A DNA stretch of 57,552 bases from an uncultured Subdoligranulum sp. (GTDB lineage Bacteria > Bacillota > Clostridia > Oscillospirales > Ruminococcaceae). Positions 33,503-40,536 of this stretch are shown piece after piece. A program made the translations under genes and the position numbers. Below the pieces are notes generated by a model. That model searched no databases and was not told where the DNA came from. It worked only from the letters and a program-made list of their open reading frames with translations. Within the stretch, counting starts at the first letter, position 1, and each line of letters starts with the position of its first letter. The stretch is taken from the NCBI GenBank assembly GCA_904374465.1, contig CAJFFY010000012.1, forward strand, positions 1 to 57,552, given 5' to 3'.

Positions 33503-34051
33503 ATGCAATCCGTCTCTGCCAACCGTGTCCGTCATATGGTGCTCTGCGCCCTCTTTGCGGCTCTGACCGCTGTCTGCAGCCAGATTGCCATTCCCATGCC
33601 CTGGGGCGTCCCCATCAATCTGGCCGTCTTTGCAGCTTGTATGGCGGGCAGCATGCTGGGGCCCGTCTGGGGAACCACCAGCCTGGTGGTCTATGTGGCA
33701 CTTGCCGCCATCGGCGTTCCGGTGCTGGCCGGGTTCCAGGGGGGCCCCGCCGCCATCTTCGGTAAAACCGGCGGGTACGCCCTGGGGTACATCCTCACGG
33801 CCCTGCTTACCGGTCTGTTGGCCAAGGTTCTGGGACGCCGTTTCTGGCCGCTCTGCGGTTCCATGGTGGTAGGCTGCCTGGCCTGCTACGCCTTGGGCAC
33901 CGCCTGGTTTATGATTCTGACCCACAGTCCCCTGCTTACCGCCCTGACCCTCTGCGTACTGCCCTATCTGCCGGCCGACGCCCTGAAAATTGCCCTGGCA
34001 GCCCTGTTGACGATCCAGCTGGACCGCCGCATGCCCCGGGGATTGCTGTAA
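33503..34051 (+). CDS. bioY: BioY biotin transporter, ECF S component
   Basis: 182 residues with about six membrane helices. BioY signatures are LCALFAALTAVCSQIAIPMPWGVPINLAVF (short helix 1 with the A-rich stretch that contacts EcfT), GKTGGYALGYI and PYLPADALKIALAALL. It captures biotin for the shared ECF energising module, which is not in this window. It starts two bases after the birA stop with AAAGGAAA upstream. Co-transcription behind a BirA operator fits biotin-dependent control of uptake. Confidence 0.93.
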   Translation: MQSVSANRVRHMVLCALFAALTAVCSQIAIPMPWGVPINLAVFAACMAGSMLGPVWGTTSLVVYVALAAIGVPVLAGFQGGPAAIFGKTGGYALGYILTALLTGLLAKVLGRRFWPLCGSMVVGCLACYALGTAWFMILTHSPLLTALTLCVLPYLPADALKIALAALLTIQLDRRMPRGLL

Positions 34052-34065
34052 AATGCGCTTCTTCC

Positions 34066-34088
34066 ACCGCCCTTCGGGGCGGTTTTTG
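34066..34088 (+). terminator. Terminator after bioY
   Basis: A 7-bp GC stem (34066-34072 with 34077-34083) with a TTCG tetraloop and a short T-tract. Confidence 0.8.
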
Positions 34089-34089
34089 T

Positions 34090-34118
34090 TTGCGTTGGGG
34101 GTACAAACGTGGTATACT
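34090..34118 (+). promoter_or_regulatory. Promoter of ruvX-uppS
   Basis: TTGCGT (34090-34095), 17-base spacer, TATACT (34113-34118). Confidence 0.6.
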
Positions 34119-34150
34119 GAATCCAACAAACCATAAAAGGAGACACACCG

Positions 34151-34621
34151 ATGAAATGGCTTGCCGTGGACTACGGAGACGCGCGCACCGGACTGGCCGG
34201 ATGCGATGCGTCCGAGACGATCACCAGCCCCATCACCCCGCAGATCGAGGAAAAAAGTATGAACAAGGTGGCTGCCGCCGTGGTGCAGGTGGCACAAGCC
34301 CGCGGTGCCGAGGGTCTTGTGTGCGGCTTGCCGAAGAATATGGACGGAACCGAGGGTTCCCGTGCGGCCAAAAGTCGCCGGTTTGCCCAGCGCCTGGCCA
34401 ATGCTGCCGGCATGCCGGTGGCCCTGTGGGATGAGCGCCGGACCACCGTTTCGGCGGCAGCCATCCTGGCCGACAACGACACCTTCGGTCAGAAACGCAA
34501 AGAGCGGCTGGATTCCGTTTCCGCCGCCGTCATCCTGGAAAGTTTCCTGCAATGGCGGGCCCATCATCCCGACGAGACACCGCCGGAACAACTGCTGCCC
34601 GCCCCCGCTGAAAATCTGTAA
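34151..34621 (+). CDS. ruvX: Holliday junction resolvase RuvX/YqgF
   Basis: 156 residues. The RNase H-like fold is recognised by LAVDYGDARTGLAG (first catalytic Asp), GLVCGLPKNMDGTEG, the DERRTTVSAA block and KERLDSVSAAVILESFL (last acidic residue). Family members act on Holliday junctions or in pre-16S rRNA maturation. It is slightly longer than usual, with a Pro-rich C-terminal tail. GGAG precedes ATG 34151; uppS follows after 18 bases. Confidence 0.9.
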   Translation: MKWLAVDYGDARTGLAGCDASETITSPITPQIEEKSMNKVAAAVVQVAQARGAEGLVCGLPKNMDGTEGSRAAKSRRFAQRLANAAGMPVALWDERRTTVSAAAILADNDTFGQKRKERLDSVSAAVILESFLQWRAHHPDETPPEQLLPAPAENL

Positions 34622-34639
34622 GACAAAGGAGTTTCCGCT

Positions 34640-35365
34640 ATGCCCACCCAAACTGAGCCTCGCATCCCCACCCACGCTGCCATCATTGTGGACGGCAACC
34701 GTCGCTGGGCCCGTCAGCGCATGCTGCCCGCCAGCTTTGGCCACAAGGCCGGCTTCGACCGACTGAAGGAGATTACCCGTTATGCCGTGGGCGACCGCGG
34801 GGTCCATGTGCTGTCCCTCTATGTCTTTTCCACCGAGAATTTTGCCCGTGACGCCAAGGAAGTGGGCTACCTGATGGACCTGTTTGCCAACAACTTCCGC
34901 ACCATTGCCGACGAAATGAACGAGCGCGGCTGCCAGGTGCTGTTCAGCGGCCGCCGGGAAGGATTGCAAAAGCGTGTGCTGGACGCCATGGACTACATGA
35001 TGGATCTGACCAAGGACAACAAGAAGGGCATTGTGAACTTCTGCCTGAACTACGGCAGCCACGCCGAACTGACCGACGCGGTGCGCGGCATTGCCCGGGA
35101 AGTCCAGGCCGGTACGCTGGCCCCCGACGCCATCGACGAAAAGACCATTGAGAGCCATCTGTACCGCCAGCTTCCGCCGGTGGACCTGATGATCCGCACC
35201 AGCGGTGAGGAGCGGCTTTCCAACTTCCTGCTGTGGCAATGCGCCTACGCCGAGTTTTACTTCACCCCGGTGCTCTTCCCCGATTTCACCAAGGAGTGTT
35301 TCGACGAGGCGCTGGCCGAATATGCCCGCCGCGACCGCCGCATGGGGGGCAACACCAAGAAATAA
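34640..35365 (+). CDS. uppS: Isoprenyl transferase (undecaprenyl diphosphate synthase)
   Basis: 241 residues, cis-prenyltransferase. IIVDGNRRWARQR contains the catalytic Asp18; FGHKAGFDRLKEI, SLYVFSTENFAR and the C-terminal DLMIRTSGEERLSNFLLWQCAYAEFYF are the other conserved blocks. It makes the C55 lipid carrier used for peptidoglycan and wall glycans, cytoplasmic and membrane-associated. AAAGGAG precedes ATG 34640. No cdsA neighbour is present, unlike the commonest arrangement. Confidence 0.93.
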   Translation: MPTQTEPRIPTHAAIIVDGNRRWARQRMLPASFGHKAGFDRLKEITRYAVGDRGVHVLSLYVFSTENFARDAKEVGYLMDLFANNFRTIADEMNERGCQVLFSGRREGLQKRVLDAMDYMMDLTKDNKKGIVNFCLNYGSHAELTDAVRGIAREVQAGTLAPDAIDEKTIESHLYRQLPPVDLMIRTSGEERLSNFLLWQCAYAEFYFTPVLFPDFTKECFDEALAEYARRDRRMGGNTKK

Positions 35366-35378
35366 CAGCAACACTACC

Positions 35379-35432
35379 AAAAAATCCCTGCGAACTTTGG
35401 CGGGTCTGCCAAGGGTTCGCAGGGATCTTTTT
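35379..35432. terminator. Terminator after uppS
   Basis: A 12-bp stem (35384-35395 with 35415-35426) with a nested inner stem (TTTGGC/GCCAAG) and A/T-tracts both ways, between convergent genes. Confidence 0.85.
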
Positions 35433-35458
35433 GCATATTCTATGGGTAGTGGCCATTC

Positions 35459-36292
35459 TTAGCCGGCAGCGCTGTCGGCTGAGGATTCGCTTTCCGCGGC
35501 CTGGGACTCGGATTCCGCGCTGCTGTCCGCCTGGGCGGCCAGCTCCTCGGCCGTGGGACCGGGATAATTGGCAATGGTCACCTTCTGGATGGTGATGGTA
35601 TCTTCTTCGGTGGGACGCCAGGTTTCGTTGCCCTCCTCGTCCTGCTGGGTATCCACACAGGCCATCTTGTCCACCACACCCAGCCCCTGGTACACCTGTC
35701 CGAAAACCGTATCGGTATTATCCAGGTAGGGCAAACCACCCGCCGCGGCATAGGCTGCGATCTGGCTTTCGCTGTAGCCGTTCTGGGCCAGCGCCTCCTG
35801 CTGGGTCTTATCCACACTGTCGGGCAGGGCCTGCACAAAATAGAACTGGCTGTTGCCGCCTGTCACATCGCCCCCCGAGGCAAAGGCCGCACAGAGTGCC
35901 CCCGCATAATGCTTGAGGCCGGCGTCTGCTTCCAGCGGATAGGGGTTATTGCTCCAGATGGTGGATCCGCCGGTCCCGGTACCGGTGGCATCGCCGCCCT
36001 GCACCGCAAAACCGTACTGGCTGCGCCAGATGACTGTGTTATCATAATAACCGGTGCGGGCCAGTCCCACAAAGTTGTAGACGGCCATGGGGGCCGCGTC
36101 GGGATACAGTACCGCCCGCACCTCGCCCAGGCTGGTGGTAAAGATGGCAATCAGGTCGCCGTCGGACGGGGTGGCAAACTGCCGTTCCTCGCTGGTCACC
36201 GTGGCGCGGGACGGCACGCTTTTACCGCTGCCGCCGCAACCGCACAGCAGTGCCAGCAACAACGCCAACACCACGCAGACGGTCTTTTTCAT
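35459..36292 (-). CDS. Cyclophilin-type peptidyl-prolyl isomerase, lipoprotein
   Basis: 277 residues. A signal peptide ends in LLCGC, a lipobox with an unusual Cys at -2, giving lipidated Cys19. The cyclophilin domain begins at IAIFTTSLGEVRAVLYPDAAPMAVYNFVGLARTGYYDNTVIWR and continues with FAVQGGDATGTGTGGSTIW, GNSQFYFVQ and DTVFGQVYQGLGVVDKM. An Asp/Ser-rich tail (SSAESESQAAES) ends the protein. It should assist folding of exported proteins at the outer membrane face. A minus-strand extended -10 TGATATACT (36334-36342) with TGTTCA 17 bases upstream is the probable promoter. Confidence 0.9.
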   Translation of the reverse strand: MKKTVCVVLALLLALLCGCGGSGKSVPSRATVTSEERQFATPSDGDLIAIFTTSLGEVRAVLYPDAAPMAVYNFVGLARTGYYDNTVIWRSQYGFAVQGGDATGTGTGGSTIWSNNPYPLEADAGLKHYAGALCAAFASGGDVTGGNSQFYFVQALPDSVDKTQQEALAQNGYSESQIAAYAAAGGLPYLDNTDTVFGQVYQGLGVVDKMACVDTQQDEEGNETWRPTEEDTITIQKVTIANYPGPTAEELAAQADSSAESESQAAESESSADSAAG

Positions 36293-36366
36293 GGCTGGTC
36301 CTCCCGGGGGTAGAAAAATTTGTAATTAACTATAGTATATCACATTTTCTGCCTTCTGAACACCCC

Positions 36367-36395
36367 TTGACGTAGGGCAGAAAAAAGGGTACACT
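36367..36395 (+). promoter_or_regulatory. Promoter of the DUF1292 gene
   Basis: TTGACG (36367-36372), 17-base spacer, TACACT (36390-36395). Confidence 0.65.
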
Positions 36396-36432
36396 AGAGG
36401 CAGTAAAATTTCCAATCACAGGAGGGACGATC

Positions 36433-36759
36433 ATGTCTGACGAACTGAGCCCCGAAATGCTGGAAGAAGCCAAGCCCGATCTTTTGACCCTGGAGGATGA
36501 AGACGGGCAGGAAGTCACCTTTGAAGTCATTGATGCCACCGAGGTCAACGGCACCCGTTACCTGGCCGTCATTCCCTACCAGGAGGATCCCGCCAGCCTG
36601 CAGGAAGATGCCGAGCTGATCCTGATGCGCATCGGTACCGACGACGAAGGCGAATATATGGACATTGTGGACGACGACGAGGAACTGCTCACGGTGGGCA
36701 AAGTCTTTGAGGAACGGCTGCGCGCCATGTATGACATCGACGATTCCGAGCTGGAATAA
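36433..36759 (+). CDS. DUF1292 family acidic protein
   Basis: 108 residues, strongly acidic. The DUF1292 pattern is clear: LLTLEDEDGQEVTFEVIDATEVNGTRYLAVIPY, then ELILMRIGTDDEGEYMDIVDDDEELLTVGKVFEERL. Family members are small cytoplasmic Firmicute proteins without known function. CAGGAGG precedes ATG 36433. A structured RNA and then a peroxiredoxin-like gene follow. Confidence 0.85.
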   Translation: MSDELSPEMLEEAKPDLLTLEDEDGQEVTFEVIDATEVNGTRYLAVIPYQEDPASLQEDAELILMRIGTDDEGEYMDIVDDDEELLTVGKVFEERLRAMYDIDDSELE

Positions 36760-36810
36760 CGATCCTTGTACCACACCCTGCGCGGTACGATTTGTTGTGG
36801 CCTTTATAGA

Positions 36811-36960
36811 ATCCTACTAATCAAATATTGGGAGCCCGCGTCGGACGCCGGATCGCAGACCTCCCGCCTCGGCGGAAGAAGGGAGCGTGAACGCGCCCGC
36901 AGGACACCCACCTGCCTGTACCGGTAGGTTTTGATTGGCTGCAGACGGCCAAGCGGGGTT
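36811..36960 (+). ncRNA. ssrS: Structured RNA, possible 6S RNA
   Basis: A GC-rich non-coding stretch that folds well by eye. An outer stem pairs CTAATCAAA (36817-36825) with TTTGATTGG (36930-36938). Inner elements are CGCGT/ACGCG (36837-36841 with 36891-36895), CTCCC/GGGAG (36861-36865 with 36881-36885) with a nested CCGC-CTCG-GCGG, and a 3' hairpin ACCTGCC/GGTAGGT (36910-36916 with 36923-36929). The 3' strand GGACACCCACCT-hairpin-AGGT resembles the 3' side of the 6S RNA central bubble. No strong -35 precedes the TATAGA at 36805. Alternative: a 5' leader controlling the next gene, since a terminator sits just before it. Confidence 0.5.
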
Positions 36961-36973
36961 TTTCTGACATTTC

Positions 36974-37003
36974 ACCCGGACGGTTTATCCTGTCCGGGTT
37001 TTT
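36974..37003 (+). terminator. Terminator between the structured RNA and the peroxiredoxin-like gene
   Basis: An 8-bp stem (36974-36981 with 36992-36999) and a run of five T, 31 bases before ATG 37035. It ends either the small RNA or an attenuated leader. Confidence 0.7.
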
Positions 37004-37034
37004 GGGTGAATCTGAAAAGGAAGGGGAATTTCTC

Positions 37035-37820
37035 ATGGCAGGACGTATCGCTGTCGGGGATAAACTCCCCTTCTTTTTGTATGACACCCCCTATAGCGCC
37101 CAGAATCGCTTCCGGGATTTGCTGGCGGAAAAAAGTCCCCTGGTGCTGATCTTCATGGCCAACTTCGGCCATCCCATCACCCGGACTTTTGCCAGCCGCT
37201 ATGCCGAGACCTTTTCCTCCCTGCGGGACGGCGGCATGGCACTGGTGGTCCGCTCCCGGGCGGACAAGCTTTCCCGCAGCATCGGGCCGGATACATTGCC
37301 CTTTCCCCTGCTGTGCGATGCGGACGGGGTACTGTACGAATATCTGGATATTCCCCAGAACAGCAGCACCCTGATGACCTATTCCCTGGAAGGATGGCGT
37401 ATCCTGCGGGAAGCCAAAAAGCAGGGCTACCGCGCCGCCAAGGGCACACCGCAGCAGCTGCCGCTCACCCTGATTCTGGATCGGGACGGCACGGTGTTGT
37501 TCAGCCATTATGGTGCCAGCCTGACCGACGTTCCGGAAGACTGTGCGTCCATGCAGAGCTTGCTGGAAGAGCTGGATCTGACGCCCGACCTGCCCGACAT
37601 TGCCCCGGAAGATTTCCGGCAGGCCTATGACCGTCGGCGTGCTGTGCCGGATGATCCCTCCGCCGCGTTGCCCGACGAGGAAACGCTGGATCGCCACCGG
37701 CGCAAGACCCGCCACGGACGGCGCCGTGCCCCGGTGGAGTCTGTCCGGGAATACGGCAGCCCGGATCTGGATAAAACCTCGGTGGTCAGCCTGTTTGACG
37801 ACCCTTACGATGACGATTGA
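37035..37820 (+). CDS. Peroxiredoxin/thioredoxin-fold protein lacking the peroxidatic Cys
   Basis: 261 residues. The N-terminal 175 residues follow the AhpC/TSA layout: VGDKLPFFLYDTP, LVLIFMANFGHPITRTFASRYAETF, a strand pattern VVRSRADKLSRSIG, LPFPLLCDADGVLYEYLDI, and LTLILDRDGTVLFSHYG. Where peroxiredoxins carry the peroxidatic Cys (PxxxT/SxxC), this protein reads ANFGHPITRTF, so that cysteine is missing. The C-terminal 80 residues are highly charged (RRKTRHGRRRAPVES, ending DDPYDDD) and look disordered. A redox activity is therefore doubtful. ATG 37035 follows GGAAGGGGAA. Confidence 0.6.
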   Translation: MAGRIAVGDKLPFFLYDTPYSAQNRFRDLLAEKSPLVLIFMANFGHPITRTFASRYAETFSSLRDGGMALVVRSRADKLSRSIGPDTLPFPLLCDADGVLYEYLDIPQNSSTLMTYSLEGWRILREAKKQGYRAAKGTPQQLPLTLILDRDGTVLFSHYGASLTDVPEDCASMQSLLEELDLTPDLPDIAPEDFRQAYDRRRAVPDDPSAALPDEETLDRHRRKTRHGRRRAPVESVREYGSPDLDKTSVVSLFDDPYDDD

Positions 37821-37830
37821 ATCCAACCAG

Positions 37831-37866
37831 AAAGCCCTTCGGACCCGTGGTCCGAAGGGCTTTTTT
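37831..37866. terminator. Bidirectional terminator
   Basis: A 15-bp perfect stem (37831-37845 with 37849-37863) between convergent genes, with T-tracts both ways. Confidence 0.88.
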
Positions 37867-37869
37867 CGT

Positions 37870-38367
37870 TTAGTCTTTCAGCCTGCCATACAGACAAAGA
37901 TCCTGCAGTGCCTTGTTTTTCCATACCGCCCGGCGGAGCGTTCCTTCCAGCACAAACCCGTTGGTCTCCAGAACCTGGCGGGAGGCAAGGTTTTCCGCGA
38001 ATACCCTTCCGGTGATCCGCACCAGATCCATCTGATGAAAAGCCAGATCACAGATTTGGGCCACCGCTTCCGTCATGATGCCCTGTCCCTGCCAGTCCCG
38101 GCGCAGACAATAGCTGATCTCGGCATCCCGGCGGTAGACATCTTCCTGCTGCTCCACCGAGATCATCCCCACCGGTTTCCCATCCACCGTGATGGCCCGG
38201 TAAAGATTTTGTTCCTGCTGTTGCACCCGGTGCAGCCACCAGGCCGCGTCCTGCTCCGTATAGGGGTCGGGCAACCGGTCCGAAAGAAAACGTCGGTCCA
38301 TCCCGTTCATAATGGCGGACAATGCCGGTTCATCGCCGTCCTGCCAGCGTCGCAGCTGTAATTCCAT
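37870..38367 (-). CDS. GNAT N-acetyltransferase (RimJ/RimL type)
   Basis: 165 residues. The acetyl-CoA-binding region is SYCLRRDWQGQGIMTEAVAQICDLAF (Q/R-x-x-G-x-G/A variant), followed by RVFAENLASRQVLETNGFVLEGTLRRAVWKNKALQDLCLYGRL, the usual C-terminal block of RimJ/RimL-like enzymes. The substrate may be a ribosomal or other protein N-terminus, or a small amine. It lies 12 bases downstream of cutC and is probably co-transcribed. Confidence 0.85.
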   Translation of the reverse strand: MELQLRRWQDGDEPALSAIMNGMDRRFLSDRLPDPYTEQDAAWWLHRVQQQEQNLYRAITVDGKPVGMISVEQQEDVYRRDAEISYCLRRDWQGQGIMTEAVAQICDLAFHQMDLVRITGRVFAENLASRQVLETNGFVLEGTLRRAVWKNKALQDLCLYGRLKD

Positions 38368-38379
38368 CGTTTTTCCCCC

Positions 38380-39132
38380 TCAGTCCCGGTCCAGTGCCTG
38401 ACGCGCGGCCTGTACCGCCGTCTTGTCAGTCTGTTGGATGTGCCATTCGTCCAGGCCGGGCAGTCCCATGGGGACCCCCGGACGCCGGAAATGCATGCCA
38501 CTTTCCAGCAGCGTTTTGCCGCTCATATGGAAAGCCCGGGCGCCAGGCATCGCCGCCCGCAGCCGGGCAATCACACCGGCGTTGACCCCGGCGCCGATCA
38601 GCACCTCGGGTCCCTGCAGAGTGTCCCGCAGGGCCAGCAGTTCTTCCAGCCGGGCGGCACCTTCCACACAGTTCGCCGCACCGCCACTGGTCAACACCGT
38701 ATCCACTCCAAGTTCTGCCGCGGCACGGTAGGTTTCCGCCAGATCACGGGAAACATCGATGCACCGATGCAGTGTCACCGGCTTGCCATCGCAGGCGGAC
38801 AGCAACCGTTGCATGGCCGACCGATCCAGTTGTCCCTCCGGCGTAAGCGTACCAATGACAAAACCATCGGCGCCTGCCGCCTTCAGGGCCTCGATCTGGG
38901 CACAAAGCAGGTCAATTTCCCAGGAAGTGTACAGAAAATCCCCGGCGCGGGGACGCATCAGACAGCGCACCGGCAGGCTGCACTGCGCCCGAATCTGCCG
39001 GAACAGCGCAACGTCGGGGCTCAGTCCCCCTACCACCAACGCACTGCAAAGTTCCAGCCGGTCGGCGCCGCCTTCGGCTGCCGCCAAAGCAGAAGCCAGG
39101 CTGTCCACACAAACTTCCAGGATTTTTTTCAT
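38380..39132 (-). CDS. cutC: CutC family protein
   Basis: 250 residues, TIM-barrel CutC family. Signatures are MKKILEVCVDSLASALAAAEGGADRLELCSALVVGGLSP, RCLMRPRAGDFLYT, DGFVIGTLTPEGQLD, VTLHRCIDVSRDL and DTVLTSGGAANCVEGAARL. Linked in early work to copper handling; the biochemical role is unsettled. The start at 39132 has AAAGGAG upstream; the open frame extends further but crosses a terminator hairpin. Confidence 0.9.
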   Translation of the reverse strand: MKKILEVCVDSLASALAAAEGGADRLELCSALVVGGLSPDVALFRQIRAQCSLPVRCLMRPRAGDFLYTSWEIDLLCAQIEALKAAGADGFVIGTLTPEGQLDRSAMQRLLSACDGKPVTLHRCIDVSRDLAETYRAAAELGVDTVLTSGGAANCVEGAARLEELLALRDTLQGPEVLIGAGVNAGVIARLRAAMPGARAFHMSGKTLLESGMHFRRPGVPMGLPGLDEWHIQQTDKTAVQAARQALDRD

Positions 39133-39181
39133 GGTTCCACGCTCCTTTGGGGCCATTGTATCATACCGCACCACAAACAAC

Positions 39182-39213
39182 AACCCCCGGATGGAACGGT
39201 CCATCCGGGGGTT
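39182..39213 (-). terminator. Hairpin after the small membrane protein gene
   Basis: A 14-bp stem (39182-39195 with 39200-39213), loop ACGG. On the minus strand it is followed by a T-rich tract, so it ends the upstream 87-residue gene before cutC. Confidence 0.75.
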
Positions 39214-39258
39214 ATTGTGGTATATGCTGCACCCGCCCAAGGCAGGGATACGCCAGGT

Positions 39259-39522
39259 TCACGCTGCGCGGCCACCGCGCACCACCCGCAGCGTAACCGG
39301 ATGTACCGGCGCGACGGGCCGAGGCTGTTTTTCGGGTTGCTCAGCCGTCAACAACATGCCGCACACCCCATTGAGGAGCAACACGCCGCCCAGGCCCAGC
39401 AAAACCGCTGCCCACAGGGGCACCGAACCGGCTGCCGCAGCCGGCACCAGAACCAGAAAAAGCAGTATTGTACCGGTGGCTGCCAGTTTGCCCACCATTG
39501 CTTTGATCCATTCATGTTTCAT
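39259..39522 (-). CDS. Small membrane protein, function unknown
   Basis: 87 residues. Two adjacent hydrophobic segments (ILLFLVLVPAAAAG and LWAAVLLGLGGVLLLNGVCGMLL) are followed by a cytosolic-type tail rich in Pro and Arg. I do not recognise a family. It is convincing as a gene: AGGGAGGAA lies before the ATG, and a near-consensus promoter and a terminator flank it. Confidence 0.65.
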   Translation of the reverse strand: MKHEWIKAMVGKLAATGTILLFLVLVPAAAAGSVPLWAAVLLGLGGVLLLNGVCGMLLTAEQPEKQPRPVAPVHPVTLRVVRGGRAA

Positions 39523-39601
39523 TGCCGGTTCCTCCCTTTATCCTTTTGGTCATTCCCCTGCCGCAAGCCCAAGGAACAACCTTGTGTTGTATCTTGTCTC
39601 T

Positions 39602-39630
39602 ACTATAATACTACTTTGAGTTGTTGTCAA
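39602..39630 (-). promoter_or_regulatory. Promoter of the 87-residue membrane protein
   Basis: Minus strand TTGACA (39630-39625), 17-base spacer, TATAGT (39607-39602). Confidence 0.7.
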
Positions 39631-39663
39631 GCGTATTTTACAACTTTATTTTTGTTTTTCCCC

Positions 39664-39692
39664 TTTACAAAGACCACACTCGGTTGTATAAT
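39664..39692 (+). promoter_or_regulatory. Promoter of the LexA-like gene
   Basis: TTTACA (39664-39669), 17-base spacer, TATAAT (39687-39692), 63 bases before the start. Confidence 0.7.
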
Positions 39693-39754
39693 AAATGTAA
39701 CAAACAAAAAATGCATCCCATCCACTCACCTCGTTTGCAGTAAGGAGCACCGCC

Positions 39755-40384
39755 ATGTTTGCTGATCGCTTGAAAGAAGCCCGCAAAGCAAAAAAATACA
39801 GCCAGGCCGAGATTTCCCGCATGTTGGGCGTCACCCAGCAAGCCGTGGGTAAATGGGAGACCGGCCGCTCCACCCCCGATCCCCAGACGGTGGCCAAACT
39901 GGCCGAGATTCTGGATACCACCGCGGATGTCCTGCTGGGCCTGCAGAAAAGTCCGGCGGAAACCCCGGCGGTGGGGCGGTATGCTTTCAGCCGGTATGCC
40001 GAATGCCTGATTCCCGTGGTGGGCACCGTCCGTGCCGGTTACGGTGCCCTCGCCTTTGAGGAGGACTACGGCAAGGAATACGCCAGCGTCAAGGATCCCC
40101 AGAACTACTTCTACCTGGTGGTCAAGGGCGACAGCATGGAGCCCCGCATTTCCGACGGGGATCTGGCCCTGGTCCACCGCCAGAACACCCTGGACAACGG
40201 GGATCTGGGCGTCCTGGTCTACGGCGCCGACGGAGAAGGCACCCTGAAAAAGTACATCCAACGGGGCGACTCGGTGATTCTGCATCCCTTCAACCCGGCT
40301 TACGAAGAGCTGGTCATCAAGGGGGAAGAACTGGATCACCTGTACATCGCCGGCAAGGTGGTGGAAACCAAAGCCAAGTGGTGA
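39755..40384 (+). CDS. XRE/S24 family repressor (LexA-like, self-cleaving type)
   Basis: 209 residues. Residues 1-65 are a Cro/C1-type helix-turn-helix (KKYSQAEISRMLGVTQQAVGKWETGRSTPDPQTVAKLAEIL), unlike the winged helix of true LexA. The C-terminal half is an S24 peptidase domain: candidate cleavage pair Ala94-Gly95 in GTVRAGYG, nucleophile Ser127 in GDSMEPRI, and base Lys165 or Lys166 in GTLKKYI. All elements for RecA-stimulated self-cleavage are present, as in phage-type and HdiR-like repressors. AAGGAG precedes the ATG. A DNA-repair gene pair follows. Confidence 0.88.
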   Translation: MFADRLKEARKAKKYSQAEISRMLGVTQQAVGKWETGRSTPDPQTVAKLAEILDTTADVLLGLQKSPAETPAVGRYAFSRYAECLIPVVGTVRAGYGALAFEEDYGKEYASVKDPQNYFYLVVKGDSMEPRISDGDLALVHRQNTLDNGDLGVLVYGADGEGTLKKYIQRGDSVILHPFNPAYEELVIKGEELDHLYIAGKVVETKAKW

Positions 40385-40450
40385 TCTTCCGCTGACAATT
40401 GTATTGTAACAGAGGGATTGTCCCATAATGTGGACTTTCACCCCATCCCG

Positions 40451-40510
40451 TAAAAATACTGCCCGCAGCAGGCTTGCAACACAAGCGTATGCGGTGGGCT
40501 GTATTTTTTA
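40451..40510 (+). terminator. Extended hairpin terminator after the LexA-like gene
   Basis: Complementary ends AAAAATAC/GTATTTTT and GCCC/GGGC enclose an inner GCTTG/CAAGC stem; a T-tract follows. It lies 27 bases before the next start codon, so it could also attenuate the repair genes. Confidence 0.7.
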
Positions 40511-40536
40511 TACCCTTTTTTCAGGAGAACCTTGTG

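Noticed and set aside
39182..39213. Hairpin considered as a transposon end or attachment site
   Set aside because: No target duplication or partner repeat; its position and T-rich minus-strand flank fit a terminator.
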